This document shows positions 9,795-17,775 of a DNA stretch of 64,000 nucleotides, piece by piece (position 1 is the first letter of the stretch; every line of letters begins with the position of its first letter). The stretch comes from Nocardia xishanensis NBRC 101358. Its GTDB lineage: Bacteria; Actinomycetota; Actinomycetes; Mycobacteriales; Mycobacteriaceae. Under the pieces are notes generated by a model, which saw nothing but the letters and a program-made list of their open reading frames with translations, had not been told where the DNA came from and ran no database searches. The translations under genes were made by a program, and so were the position numbers. The stretch spans positions 62,001 through 126,000 of the forward strand of contig NZ_BDCF01000009.1 of the NCBI RefSeq assembly GCF_001613365.1, in the 5' to 3' direction.

Positions 9795-10871
9795 ATGTCC
9801 GGCATGAGCGGCGCGGCGCCGATAGGGCTTATGGTTCCGGCGTTCGGGCTGCAGGTCGCGGTGACCGTCGGCCGGTGGTCGCTGGTGAACGAGACGCCCG
9901 CCGACCGACTCATCAACCGGGCGTTGAGTTTCAGCGCGATCTGCGTGTTCGCCGCGCTGTGGGACACCGATCTGAGTGCCGACGGCTACCCGAGCAGGGT
10001 CTTCCTCGTCTGCGGTGTGCTGGCGTTGGCCAGTGTTTACGGCTTGGCCGAATTGTTCGACGGCGCCGACCCACGAGCGGTCCGTCGCAGGCAGTGGGGA
10101 TACGACGTTTTCGCGGTGAGCGGCGCGGGGTTGCTGTTGCTCGGTGACGGTCTCGCCGCGCCCGCGAACTGGTGGCGGACTTTGCTGTGGGTCGCGGTCT
10201 TCCAGCTGCCGATGGCCGGGGCGGGAGTGCGCATTATGCGCGCTTGCCTGCGCGAAATGCCGCGCGCGAGTTCACGATTGGAGCGGATCGCCTACTCGGC
10301 GTTGATGGTGACCGCCGCTTACTGGTGCGGCGCGGCCCTTTTCGCCGCGGCCATATCGGTCCTGCGCGGCGTCACTTATCCCACCGAATGGACCGTGGCC
10401 TCGTGCCTGGTCTACCTGTTCGTCACCCTGCTCACGGCGGTGCCGCTGGTCAGGGCCGTTGGCGTGTACAGCGGACTCGACCGCACCGGGCGGGAACTAC
10501 GCACGCTGCGCCCGCTCTGGCGCGACCTCACGACCGCCGTTCCCGAAGTCGTGTTGCCCGCGACCGGACGGATCACCGAACCGGACTCGCGCCTCTACCG
10601 CATGGTCGTCGAGAGCAGGGACGCGCTACGGCAGCTGCGGATGTACATGCCGCGGGACGACTCCGGCGAGCTCGGCATCGCGGCCTACGCGCGCCGGATC
10701 GCGCAAGCCGTCGACGCCAAGGCGGCCGGGGTCGCGCCGTCCGCCGAGCTGGCGGCGGGGGAGAACCCGTACGCGGGCCAGGATGTGGACGCCGAACTCG
10801 GGCACCTGCTCGAGCTGGCCAGGGCCTGGCCGGGCGCGGTCAGCGAGCCCGCGCGGGCGAACCGACGATGA
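9795..10871 (+). CDS. MAB_1171c-family membrane protein, paralogue 2
   Basis: Same plan as the preceding gene: a membrane-spanning N-terminal half, then LRPLWRDLTTAVPEVVL, RLYRMVVESRDALRQLR and a C-terminal LLELARAWP helix. The frame is open further upstream, but that extension overlaps the previous gene and reads as its shadow. The start is therefore ATG 9795 (MSGMSGAAP) or ATG 9804. It lies 40 bases after paralogue 1 and is probably co-transcribed with it. Its last 32 bases overlap the end of the convergent SagB-type gene. Function unknown. Confidence 0.75.
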   Translation: MSGMSGAAPIGLMVPAFGLQVAVTVGRWSLVNETPADRLINRALSFSAICVFAALWDTDLSADGYPSRVFLVCGVLALASVYGLAELFDGADPRAVRRRQWGYDVFAVSGAGLLLLGDGLAAPANWWRTLLWVAVFQLPMAGAGVRIMRACLREMPRASSRLERIAYSALMVTAAYWCGAALFAAAISVLRGVTYPTEWTVASCLVYLFVTLLTAVPLVRAVGVYSGLDRTGRELRTLRPLWRDLTTAVPEVVLPATGRITEPDSRLYRMVVESRDALRQLRMYMPRDDSGELGIAAYARRIAQAVDAKAAGVAPSAELAAGENPYAGQDVDAELGHLLELARAWPGAVSEPARANRR

Positions 10872-12225
10872 TGCTGCCGACGTTGCATTCCTCGAGCTCG
10901 TTCACGCCCGCGGCGGAGACGAACGCGGCGGTGTCGCTGAAGCCCTGCGCGCACGCGCCGAGACCCATCGCGGTGGCCGCGAGATACACCGTCTGCATGA
11001 GCACGCCGACGTGCTTGAGGATGCTCGCGTAGGCGACCTGCTCGTAGGTCCACATCACGCGCCCCGAGCGCGCGGCCATCAGCAGGACCAGCTGCGGTTC
11101 GCCGCCGTCGACCAGCGTGGCCGAGGTGGAGCGGATCAGCTTCTGCACGGCGGGCGAGTCGGCGGGGGCGACGGGACGCAGCACGTGGTCGAACGAATCG
11201 TAGTGGTACATACCGGGTTCCAGACCCGCGACGTTGCGCACGATCGGGTACAGCTCCAGCTCGTACACGCTGCCGCCCGAGGGGTACGGGCGCGAGGTGA
11301 GCTCCTCGCCGTCGGCGACCTGGCGGACCGAGCGGGTGCGGGCGGTGCGGTACAGCAGCTCGCCCAACTGGTCGACGTTCATCGGCGCGGCGTCGTCGAA
11401 ATCGCGGCAGGAGACCCGGTCTTCGAGCACGTCGGTGAGGCTGGGGTCGGCGATGCGCAACTTGTCCAGGTCGGGCTCGGCCAGCGTGATCGCCGCGCCG
11501 GGGTAGTTCGGCTTGCGCGCGGGCGGCTGTGGGAAGGACGGCTTGCCCCACTTGGTCGGGCCGAAGTGCTCCCAGGTGATGGTGCGCGGACCGAGCGTGC
11601 TGCGGCGGTGGAACCACAGGTCGGGCGCGCTCCAGCTGCGCGTGGTGAACTCGCGTTCCTCGGCGTCCGGATCGGCGACAAGGAATCCGCACCAGTGCAG
11701 GTCGTCGGCGAGCTGGGACTTGATCCCGACCGGCAGGGTGGAGTCGGCCGCGCCGGGGCCGTCGAGCAGGCCGAGCAAGCGCGGGTCGTGGATGCGCAGA
11801 TCGCACCAGGCCAGCGGATGCTCCAGCACGAAGCCCTCCGAGTCACGGTGCAGCACAGCGAATTTCGAGAGGGTGGCCGACCACGGCAGCGGGGTCTTCG
11901 GCCGGGCGGGCGGGTTGGCGAATGGCCGGATGGTGTAGAGGTCGCGGCCGCCGTCGCGCACGGTCACCGACAGCCAGCCGCCGTCGGTCAGGCGCTCCAC
12001 CAGCTCGCCGACCCCGTCGCCGCCGTCCGTGCCCGCCAACTCGCCGAGCGTGGACGGGCCCTGGTTCAGCGTCTTCAGCGCCCGCACCTGGTCCGCGCCG
12101 AGGTCGGTGAGCTTCTGGTTGTTCGGTGGATTCAACAGCACCGCACCCGTCGGCACGGTGACGCAGGTGACGCCGTCGCGCAGCGCGAACCGGGTCTGAT
12201 CGGGGTAGGTGGTGACGGCGGGCAC
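10840..12225 (-). CDS. SagB-type (nitroreductase-fold) peptide dehydrogenase
   Basis: 461 residues from a GTG start with a close GAGGAG ribosome binding site. The C-terminal half has the SagB/ThcOx pattern: CRDFDDAAPMNVDQLGELLY, then RPYPSGGSVYELELYPIV, then GLEPGMYHYD. The enzyme family uses FMN to oxidise azolines (thiazoline/oxazoline) to azoles in peptides, including NRPS products. The N-terminal half (about 200 residues) is less conserved and may bind substrate. The gene follows a siderophore-binding lipoprotein gene by 19 bases on the same strand, so they form one operon behind a candidate iron box. An inferred role is azole formation in a peptide siderophore, but the product of the nearby NRPS genes is unknown and the link is by position only. 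Confidence 0.8.
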   Translation of the reverse strand: MPAVTTYPDQTRFALRDGVTCVTVPTGAVLLNPPNNQKLTDLGADQVRALKTLNQGPSTLGELAGTDGGDGVGELVERLTDGGWLSVTVRDGGRDLYTIRPFANPPARPKTPLPWSATLSKFAVLHRDSEGFVLEHPLAWCDLRIHDPRLLGLLDGPGAADSTLPVGIKSQLADDLHWCGFLVADPDAEEREFTTRSWSAPDLWFHRRSTLGPRTITWEHFGPTKWGKPSFPQPPARKPNYPGAAITLAEPDLDKLRIADPSLTDVLEDRVSCRDFDDAAPMNVDQLGELLYRTARTRSVRQVADGEELTSRPYPSGGSVYELELYPIVRNVAGLEPGMYHYDSFDHVLRPVAPADSPAVQKLIRSTSATLVDGGEPQLVLLMAARSGRVMWTYEQVAYASILKHVGVLMQTVYLAATAMGLGACAQGFSDTAAFVSAAGVNELEECNVGSIIVGSPARAR

Positions 12226-12244
12226 CGGGAACTCCTCTTGCTTC

Positions 12245-13225
12245 TTACTTCGCGACGTTGGCCAGCGCGGGCGACAGCTTGTCCAGGATGAACGGGATGC
12301 TCAGCACGGTCGGCTGGTTGACCCCGGTGATCTCCTGCGTGGTGAGGAAGACGACCGCGTCCTTCTTCACCGCGGGCAGCTCGGCGTAACCGGGCAGCTG
12401 GCGCCACTTTTCGTCCATGCCCGCCGAGAAACCGGCCAGCAGCAGGTCGGCGCTGAGCTCGTTGACGCGCTCCGGCGACAGCGCGACGCGGCCCTGGTTG
12501 GCGGGCAGATCGACGAGGTTCTTCGGAATGCCGAGACCGAGCTGGGCGAACACCTTGCTCGATCCGTCGTTCGGGTCGTTGAGCACCATCAGCTGGGTCA
12601 TGCTGGCCAGCCAGGTGCTGGCGAAGGTCTTGCCCTTCAGGCCGGGGTTGGCCGTCGTGATGCCCGCGATCTTGTCGTTCACGCCCGCGATGAGCTTCGT
12701 CGCCTCGTCCTGCTTGTGCAGCACCTTGCCGAGCGTGGTCACCAGGTCCTGCCAGGGCGTGACGATCTCCTTGCCGAGGCCGGGCAGAGTCGGCGCGACC
12801 CTGGAGAACTCGTCGTAGTTCTTCTGATCGGCGATAAAGGAGTCGGCCAGGATCAGGTCCGGTTCCAGCGCGGCGACCTGTTCGGCCAAGTTGCCCGTGG
12901 TACTCAGCGGTTTCGCGCCCTCGCCGATCTTGGGCTGCCACGGCGGCGCGCTTTTGCCGAGCACGGCGACATTGTCGATGTAGGCGGCGGGCGTCACGCC
13001 GAGCGCGATGCTGGTGTCGAGCCACTGGTTGCCGAGCACGACGATCTTCTTCGGTACCCCGGTGATGGTGGTCTCGCCCCTGACGTGGCTGACGGTGATC
13101 GACTCGCCGTCACCGCTCGCCGCGTCACTCGACGATCCACACGCGGTGACGCCGAGGGCCATGGCGCCGGCCAGCACGGACACCACCGCCCGCGCCCAAC
13201 CGCGGGACGCCCGAACAGACCTCAT
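12245..13225 (-). CDS. Iron-siderophore ABC transporter substrate-binding lipoprotein
   Basis: 326 residues from ATG 13225, chosen over an upstream in-frame start because GGAGGG lies just before it and the protein then begins with a typical signal sequence (MRSVRASRGWARAVVSVLAG). A lipobox ends in VTAC, so the mature protein should be anchored by its Cys outside the membrane. The body has the FepB/FecB-like layout: ITGVPKKIVVLGNQWLD near the N-terminus, LEPDLILADSF, and a long helix between two lobes. It would capture a ferric siderophore for an importer whose permease genes are not in this window. It is first in an operon with the SagB-type dehydrogenase. Confidence 0.85.
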   Translation of the reverse strand: MRSVRASRGWARAVVSVLAGAMALGVTACGSSSDAASGDGESITVSHVRGETTITGVPKKIVVLGNQWLDTSIALGVTPAAYIDNVAVLGKSAPPWQPKIGEGAKPLSTTGNLAEQVAALEPDLILADSFIADQKNYDEFSRVAPTLPGLGKEIVTPWQDLVTTLGKVLHKQDEATKLIAGVNDKIAGITTANPGLKGKTFASTWLASMTQLMVLNDPNDGSSKVFAQLGLGIPKNLVDLPANQGRVALSPERVNELSADLLLAGFSAGMDEKWRQLPGYAELPAVKKDAVVFLTTQEITGVNQPTVLSIPFILDKLSPALANVAK

Positions 13226-13281
13226 CGCCGAACCCTCCTTCACCGAGGAACCCCTCGATCTGCCCTTCCGAGCCACCAGAT

Positions 13282-13304
13282 TTAGTCAGCCAAGCCTAAC
13301 CTAT
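13282..13304 (-). promoter_or_regulatory. Candidate IdeR/DmdR iron box
   Basis: Upstream of the siderophore-binding lipoprotein, the minus strand reads ATAGGTTAGGCTTGGCTGA. This matches 14 of 19 positions of the actinobacterial iron-box consensus TTAGGTTAGGCTAACCTAA. An overlapping register (TTAGGCTTGGCTGACTAAA) also matches 14 of 19. Position and gene content support iron-dependent repression of this operon. Confidence 0.6.
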
Positions 13305-13366
13305 CCCTGAAATGGCCCTCGGCCGGATACGACGAGGACGACTCCCAGCCTGGGTACGCTGCGCGC

Positions 13367-13936
13367 ATGTCCGAGCATCTGCCGCACGAGATGACCGAGG
13401 AGCAGTACCGTCGGCTGCCGGAGAACATCGCCCGCGAGATCGAAGTGGTGCATGGGCACGTGATCGTCTGCGAGTCACCGGTGCCCGAACACAATCGAGT
13501 TGCCCGGCGGCTGGCGAGCGCCATGGAACAGCCGCCGAGCACCGAGCCGTGCATTCGGGTCGAGACCGATATCGATGTGGTGCTCTGGCGGATCCCGAAG
13601 TTCACGTTCCGTCGGCCCGATGTCACGGTCTACCGCTGTCTGCCCGAGCGTGGCGCCAAACCGGAGGCGTCGGACGCATTGATCGTCGTCGAGGTGTCGT
13701 CGCCCTCGACCGCGGCCGAGGACTTGCTCGACAAGAAGGCTCAGTATGCCCGGGTGGGAATCCCTCTCTATCTGGTGGTTTCACTCGACACCAAGTACGA
13801 GATCGAGGAAGTACGCGAGTTCCGCCTTGACGCGCACGCGGGGGAGTACCGCTTGCACCGGCTGCACCGAGAAGGCTCTCTCGAGCTGGAGCACGTCATC
13901 ATCGGAGAAATAAGCTTCGCCGACCTCGTCCGCTAG
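13367..13936 (+). CDS. Uma2-family (DUF820) putative endonuclease
   Basis: 189 residues. The protein has the Uma2 restriction-endonuclease-like core: RRPDVTVYRC, then LIVVEVSSPST, then KKAQYARVGIPLYLVV. The Asp, Glu and Lys of these three motifs form the expected PD-(D/E)xK site. It stands alone between the iron-uptake operon (divergent) and a MAB_1171c paralogue. The cellular role of Uma2 proteins is unclear. A second Uma2 gene in this window (23344-23997) carries a stop codon, while this copy looks intact. Confidence 0.85.
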   Translation: MSEHLPHEMTEEQYRRLPENIAREIEVVHGHVIVCESPVPEHNRVARRLASAMEQPPSTEPCIRVETDIDVVLWRIPKFTFRRPDVTVYRCLPERGAKPEASDALIVVEVSSPSTAAEDLLDKKAQYARVGIPLYLVVSLDTKYEIEEVREFRLDAHAGEYRLHRLHREGSLELEHVIIGEISFADLVR

Positions 13937-13993
13937 CGGGCTCAGCGGAAGCGGTCCCAGGCTGTGTCGGTGCCGGGTGGTTAGGGTGCTGGC

Positions 13994-15064
13994 GTGAGTA
14001 CTTTGCCGCTCGCGGGCGTGGGGGCGGTGGCCGTGTTCATCGCCGCGATAATTGTGGGGCGTTGGTTCCTGGTGAACGAGTTGCTGATCGATCGGCTGAT
14101 CAATGCGGCGTTGAGCTGGGATCTGGCGGCGATCGTCGCGTACGAGATCGCGAGTGTGCTCGGCGTGCGCGATCTCGCGGAGCGCTTGTTCCTCGGACTT
14201 GGTGCGATGGCACTGGCCTACGGGTACGGGTTCGCCAGGCTGCTCGCCGGCATGGACCCCGAGACGCTGCGATCCCGGCAGCCTCGATACAACAGAGTCG
14301 GCGCGATCACGGGAGCGCTCATCCTGTCGGGCCCGGCGCTGGCCGGTCTGCTCGGCGCTCCCGCCGCCCAGAGCAGAGTGATCTGGACGGCGGGCAGTCT
14401 CGTCATCGTGAGTTGTGGAGCACTGATCGCCAAGGCGTGCGTACGAGAACTCCGCACGGCCGACCCGACGACCGGGGAGCGTTGGGCGTACTACGCTCTG
14501 CTCGTCTTCGGGTTGTACTGCTGCTTCGCGTCGGGGGTTGGTGCGTTCCGCACCATCGCGGGGACACCGTACGTGGAACCCGGTTTGCCGTGGGCCGTAG
14601 CAACTTTCGTGATGCTCGCCGTAGTGACGGCATTGATCGCGATCCCGCTGTTCAGTGCCGCGCTTGTGCGCAGCGGGTTCGATCGAAACGGCCGCGCATG
14701 CCGAGAATTGCGGCCACTGTGGTGCGACCTCACCGCCGCCGTCCCGGAAATCGTGCTGCTACCGGATGATTCGCACCCCGGTGAGCCGATGCAGCGGCTG
14801 TATCGGATGACGGTCGAGATCCAGGACGCGTTGCTGCACCTGCGGCCCTACGAGCCGGAACCGTCGGGCGAGCCGAGCATGGCCGACTACGCCAGGCGGA
14901 TCGCGCACGCCGCACGAGCGAAGACCTCCGGCGAACCACCCCGCACGCGCGGCGGCGCACCCGCGAGCGCCGTACAAGCGCTCGGGGTGGACGACCGCGC
15001 CGCGGGTCTTCGTGATTTGCTCCGGCTCGCCAAGGCGTGGCCGAAGGAACGGATCAAGGTGTGA
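13994..15064 (+). CDS. MAB_1171c-family membrane protein, paralogue 3
   Basis: 356 residues from a GTG start (MSTLPLAGVGAVAVFIA). Multiple membrane segments are followed by LRPLWCDLTAAVPEIVL, RLYRMTVEIQDALLHLR and a terminal LLRLAKAWPKE helix, closely matching the other three family members in this window. The Uma2 gene ends 57 bases upstream. Its last 11 bases overlap the convergent cupin gene. Function unknown. Confidence 0.75.
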   Translation: MSTLPLAGVGAVAVFIAAIIVGRWFLVNELLIDRLINAALSWDLAAIVAYEIASVLGVRDLAERLFLGLGAMALAYGYGFARLLAGMDPETLRSRQPRYNRVGAITGALILSGPALAGLLGAPAAQSRVIWTAGSLVIVSCGALIAKACVRELRTADPTTGERWAYYALLVFGLYCCFASGVGAFRTIAGTPYVEPGLPWAVATFVMLAVVTALIAIPLFSAALVRSGFDRNGRACRELRPLWCDLTAAVPEIVLLPDDSHPGEPMQRLYRMTVEIQDALLHLRPYEPEPSGEPSMADYARRIAHAARAKTSGEPPRTRGGAPASAVQALGVDDRAAGLRDLLRLAKAWPKERIKV

Positions 15065-15434
15065 CCGGTTCCTGACGGGTCTCGGCGCGCAGGCCGATGG
15101 ACATGATGTCGGAGGGCTCGTCGAGTTCGATGCGGTGCCAACGGTTTCGGGGAACGACATAAGCGCTGCCCGCACACAGGGGCACCACGGTTTCGGGATC
15201 GCCTGCGTTCTCGGGGCGCAGGTAGAGGCGGAATCCGCCGGAGAGACAGCAGACGGCCTCCTCGCTGGACGGGTGGATCTCCCAGTGGTCGGCGTGCACG
15301 TCGGCGTCGGTTTCGACGTGGAAGGCGGCCAGCTGCCAGCCGCCTGAGTCGTCGGCCATACGGCGGGGGGCGGTTCCGACGTTGCCGTCGGGGCGGAACT
15401 GCAGGGCCCTGCTGAACAGATCGATGGACTTCAT
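15054..15434 (-). CDS. Small cupin-domain protein
   Basis: 126 residues from ATG 15434, with AAAGGAAA placed before the start. The sequence has a single cupin fold: metal-site-like HADHWEIHPSSEEAVCCLSG followed by a second half around AYVVPRNRWHRIELDEPS. It lies 11 bases downstream of the MFS efflux gene, so the two are one operon under the TetR operator. Small cupins of this kind bind or modify small molecules; the ligand is unknown. It could protect against, or act on, the same compound the transporter exports. Confidence 0.8.
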   Translation of the reverse strand: MKSIDLFSRALQFRPDGNVGTAPRRMADDSGGWQLAAFHVETDADVHADHWEIHPSSEEAVCCLSGGFRLYLRPENAGDPETVVPLCAGSAYVVPRNRWHRIELDEPSDIMSIGLRAETRQEPVTP

Positions 15435-15445
15435 GGTGTTTCCTT

Positions 15446-16885
15446 TCATCGAGTGACCGCGGGAAGTTCTTCCAGCAGTGGTTGTTTCGCTTTCGGCGCG
15501 CGGCGTGCGGCGGGCAGTACGAGGGCCGCGACGGCCGCCGCCCCGACGAAGAGCAGTGCGGCAACGGCCAAGCCGAGCGCGTAGCCGTCGTTGAGGCCCG
15601 CCGGATCCATCCGGTCCCCGGTGCGGGCGGCGGCGAGGGTGGCCAGGGCGGCGACGCCGACGCTGCCGCCGAGTTGCCTGGCGCTGTTGAAGACTCCCGA
15701 GGCCATTCCGGCTTCGGCGCCGGCGACGCCCATCGTCGCGGCGGTCGCGACCGGCGCGAGACACAGTCCGAGCCCGAATCCGCCAACCAGCGACGGGCCG
15801 AGTACGTCGGCGATGAACCCGCCATCCGGACTGATCAGCGCGAACCATCCGATCCCGAGCGCGGCGACCGCTCCACCGCCGATCAGCGGCCCGCGCGGCG
15901 AGCGCCGCGCCCCGAGCTTGGTGGCGGCCACCGTGCCCGCGATGACCGCGAGTGAGAACGGCACGAACGCCGCACCCGCCGCGCCCGCGCTCATGCCGAG
16001 CACCTGCTGCAAGTACAGCGATGTCAGGTAGAAGGCCGCGAATTGCGCAGCGGCGGCTAGAAATACGAAGGTGTTCGCGCCCGTGACCCAACGGCTGCGG
16101 AACAGCCCGAGGCGAAGCAGCGGGTCCGCGGCGCGCCGCTCCCACGCGACGAACGCCGCGAGCGTCACCGCCGCGGCGGCCAGTGTCGCTCCGGTAACCG
16201 ACGAGAGCCAGCCGTACCGCTCGGTGCGGATCACGCCGACAACCAGCAGGCCGACTCCGCCGGTGGCCAGCGCCGCCCCGGCAATGTCCAGCCGCCGCGC
16301 CGCGCCGCCGGACGTATCGGCGGCGACGCCGGCCAGCACCGCGACCAATGTGACCACCACGATCGGCGCGTTGATCAACATCACCCAGCGCCAGCTCAGG
16401 TACTCGGTGAGCAGCCCGCCGACCAGCACGCCCATCGCGCCGCCCGCCGCGTTCACCGCACCCCAGACCCCGAGCGCCCGAACCCGCGCGGGCCCCTCGG
16501 CGAAGGTGGTGGTGAGGGTCGCCAGCGCGGCGGGTGCGACGGCCGCGGCGGCGACGCCTTGAATCGCCCGCGACCCGACCAGCTCCCACGGCGCCTGTGC
16601 CAATCCGCCTGCGAGCGACGCGATTCCGAAGAAGACGAGCCCGCCGAGAAACAGCCTGCGTCGCCCGAACACATCCGCGGCCTTGCCGCCGAGCAGCAGG
16701 AACCCGCCGAAGGTCAGCGCGTAGACGTGCACCACCCAGGCCAGATCGAGGGGCGCGAACCCGAGATCCGCGCGAATCGCGGGCAGCGCCACGTTCACCA
16801 CCGCCATGTCCAACGCGACCATGAACTGCGCGACGGCCACCGCCGTCAACGCGACCCCAGGTCTTCGATTCGAGTTTTTATACAT
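15446..16885 (-). CDS. MFS drug efflux transporter, DHA2 (EmrB/QacA) type
   Basis: 479 residues with about 14 hydrophobic segments. Signature motifs: MALDMAV-type first helix (FMVALDMAVVNVALPAI), loop motif GGKAADVFGRRR, and the antiporter-type motif AAGGAMGVLVGG. It should export toxic compounds using the proton gradient. The ATG at 16883-16885 is inside the 22-bp palindrome described separately, and an in-frame stop lies four codons upstream, so no earlier start exists. A cupin gene follows in the same operon and a TetR regulator is divergent. Confidence 0.9.
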   Translation of the reverse strand: MYKNSNRRPGVALTAVAVAQFMVALDMAVVNVALPAIRADLGFAPLDLAWVVHVYALTFGGFLLLGGKAADVFGRRRLFLGGLVFFGIASLAGGLAQAPWELVGSRAIQGVAAAAVAPAALATLTTTFAEGPARVRALGVWGAVNAAGGAMGVLVGGLLTEYLSWRWVMLINAPIVVVTLVAVLAGVAADTSGGAARRLDIAGAALATGGVGLLVVGVIRTERYGWLSSVTGATLAAAAVTLAAFVAWERRAADPLLRLGLFRSRWVTGANTFVFLAAAAQFAAFYLTSLYLQQVLGMSAGAAGAAFVPFSLAVIAGTVAATKLGARRSPRGPLIGGGAVAALGIGWFALISPDGGFIADVLGPSLVGGFGLGLCLAPVATAATMGVAGAEAGMASGVFNSARQLGGSVGVAALATLAAARTGDRMDPAGLNDGYALGLAVAALLFVGAAAVAALVLPAARRAPKAKQPLLEELPAVTR

Positions 16886-16895
16886 GTATAAAAAC
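16874..16895. promoter_or_regulatory. Perfect 22-bp palindromic TetR operator over the MFS start codon
   Basis: The sequence GTTTTTATACATGTATAAAAA plus a final C is its own reverse complement, AT-rich in an otherwise GC-rich region. It sits in the intergenic space between the divergent MFS and TetR genes and contains the MFS ATG at its centre. This is the expected binding site for the adjacent TetR protein. The overlap implies that the MFS mRNA has little or no 5' leader. Confidence 0.85.
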
Positions 16896-16945
16896 TAACC
16901 GCGCGGCGGACCCTTGTCCACACCTTCGCCTCGCCGTACGCGAAG

Positions 16946-17722
16946 ATGGGGCCCATGTCCCCTTCGTCGTCGCAGCGTGAGCCGGGTGAGCGCACCGCAC
17001 CGGCGCGCCGTAAGCCAGCCGGTGCGAAGGCGGACGACCATGAACCGTCGGCTGACCGCGCGTCGTCGGAGCGCCGCACCGGCAGGCCCGCGCGCATCTC
17101 CCGCGCGGAGATCGTCGCGGCCGCGCACGCGGTGCTCGATGCGGAGGGCGTCGAGAAGCTGACGATGCGCAGGCTGGCCACCGAACTCGGCTGCACGCCG
17201 ATGGCGCTCTACCACCACGTGCGCGACAAAGAGGACCTGCTGCGTGTGCTGCTCAACGACTACGCGGACCAGGTCGCCTTGCCGGATCTGCCGGCCGATC
17301 CGAAACAGCGAATCCTGGTCGCCGCCACCGCGATGCACGACGTGCTGGCCGCTCGTCCGTGGATCGTCGAGGTGCTCACCGAGGGCGATTTGTTCGGGCT
17401 GTCCGCACTGTGGTTCAGCGAGAACATCATCGACGCTGCCGTCGCCGCAGGTCTCACCCTCGACCGTGCCGCGCACGCGTACCGCGCCATCTGGCACTAC
17501 ACCGCGGGAGAAATCCTCATCCGCGGCAACGCCGTTCGTCGCGCCGCCGACGAACGGCCCACCTACCGCGACGAGGTCTTCGCCGACCTCGACCCCGAAA
17601 CGCTCCCGCGCCTGGCCGAACTCGGCCCTCGGTGGGCCGCGCTCAGCGCCGCCGACACCTACGCCGAGGGCCTGCGCGCCCTCGTCGACGGCCTACTCGC
17701 ACCGGGATCCGGCCGGAGATGA
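16946..17722 (+). CDS. TetR/AcrR-family transcriptional repressor
   Basis: 258 residues. A basic, disordered N-terminal stretch of about 45 residues precedes the DNA-binding domain (RISRAEIVAAAHAVLDAEG, then TMRRLATELGCTPMALYHHV with the helix-turn-helix). The C-terminal ligand domain is all-helical. The start is ATG 16946 or the nearby ATG 16955. It is divergent from the MFS/cupin operon, with a perfect palindrome between them, so it likely represses both directions until a drug-like ligand binds. Confidence 0.88.
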   Translation: MGPMSPSSSQREPGERTAPARRKPAGAKADDHEPSADRASSERRTGRPARISRAEIVAAAHAVLDAEGVEKLTMRRLATELGCTPMALYHHVRDKEDLLRVLLNDYADQVALPDLPADPKQRILVAATAMHDVLAARPWIVEVLTEGDLFGLSALWFSENIIDAAVAAGLTLDRAAHAYRAIWHYTAGEILIRGNAVRRAADERPTYRDEVFADLDPETLPRLAELGPRWAALSAADTYAEGLRALVDGLLAPGSGRR

Positions 17723-17775
17723 CGATCGCCGCGCGACGGCGCCGGCGGTGACCCTCGGCCGAATGCCGGTGCGGC

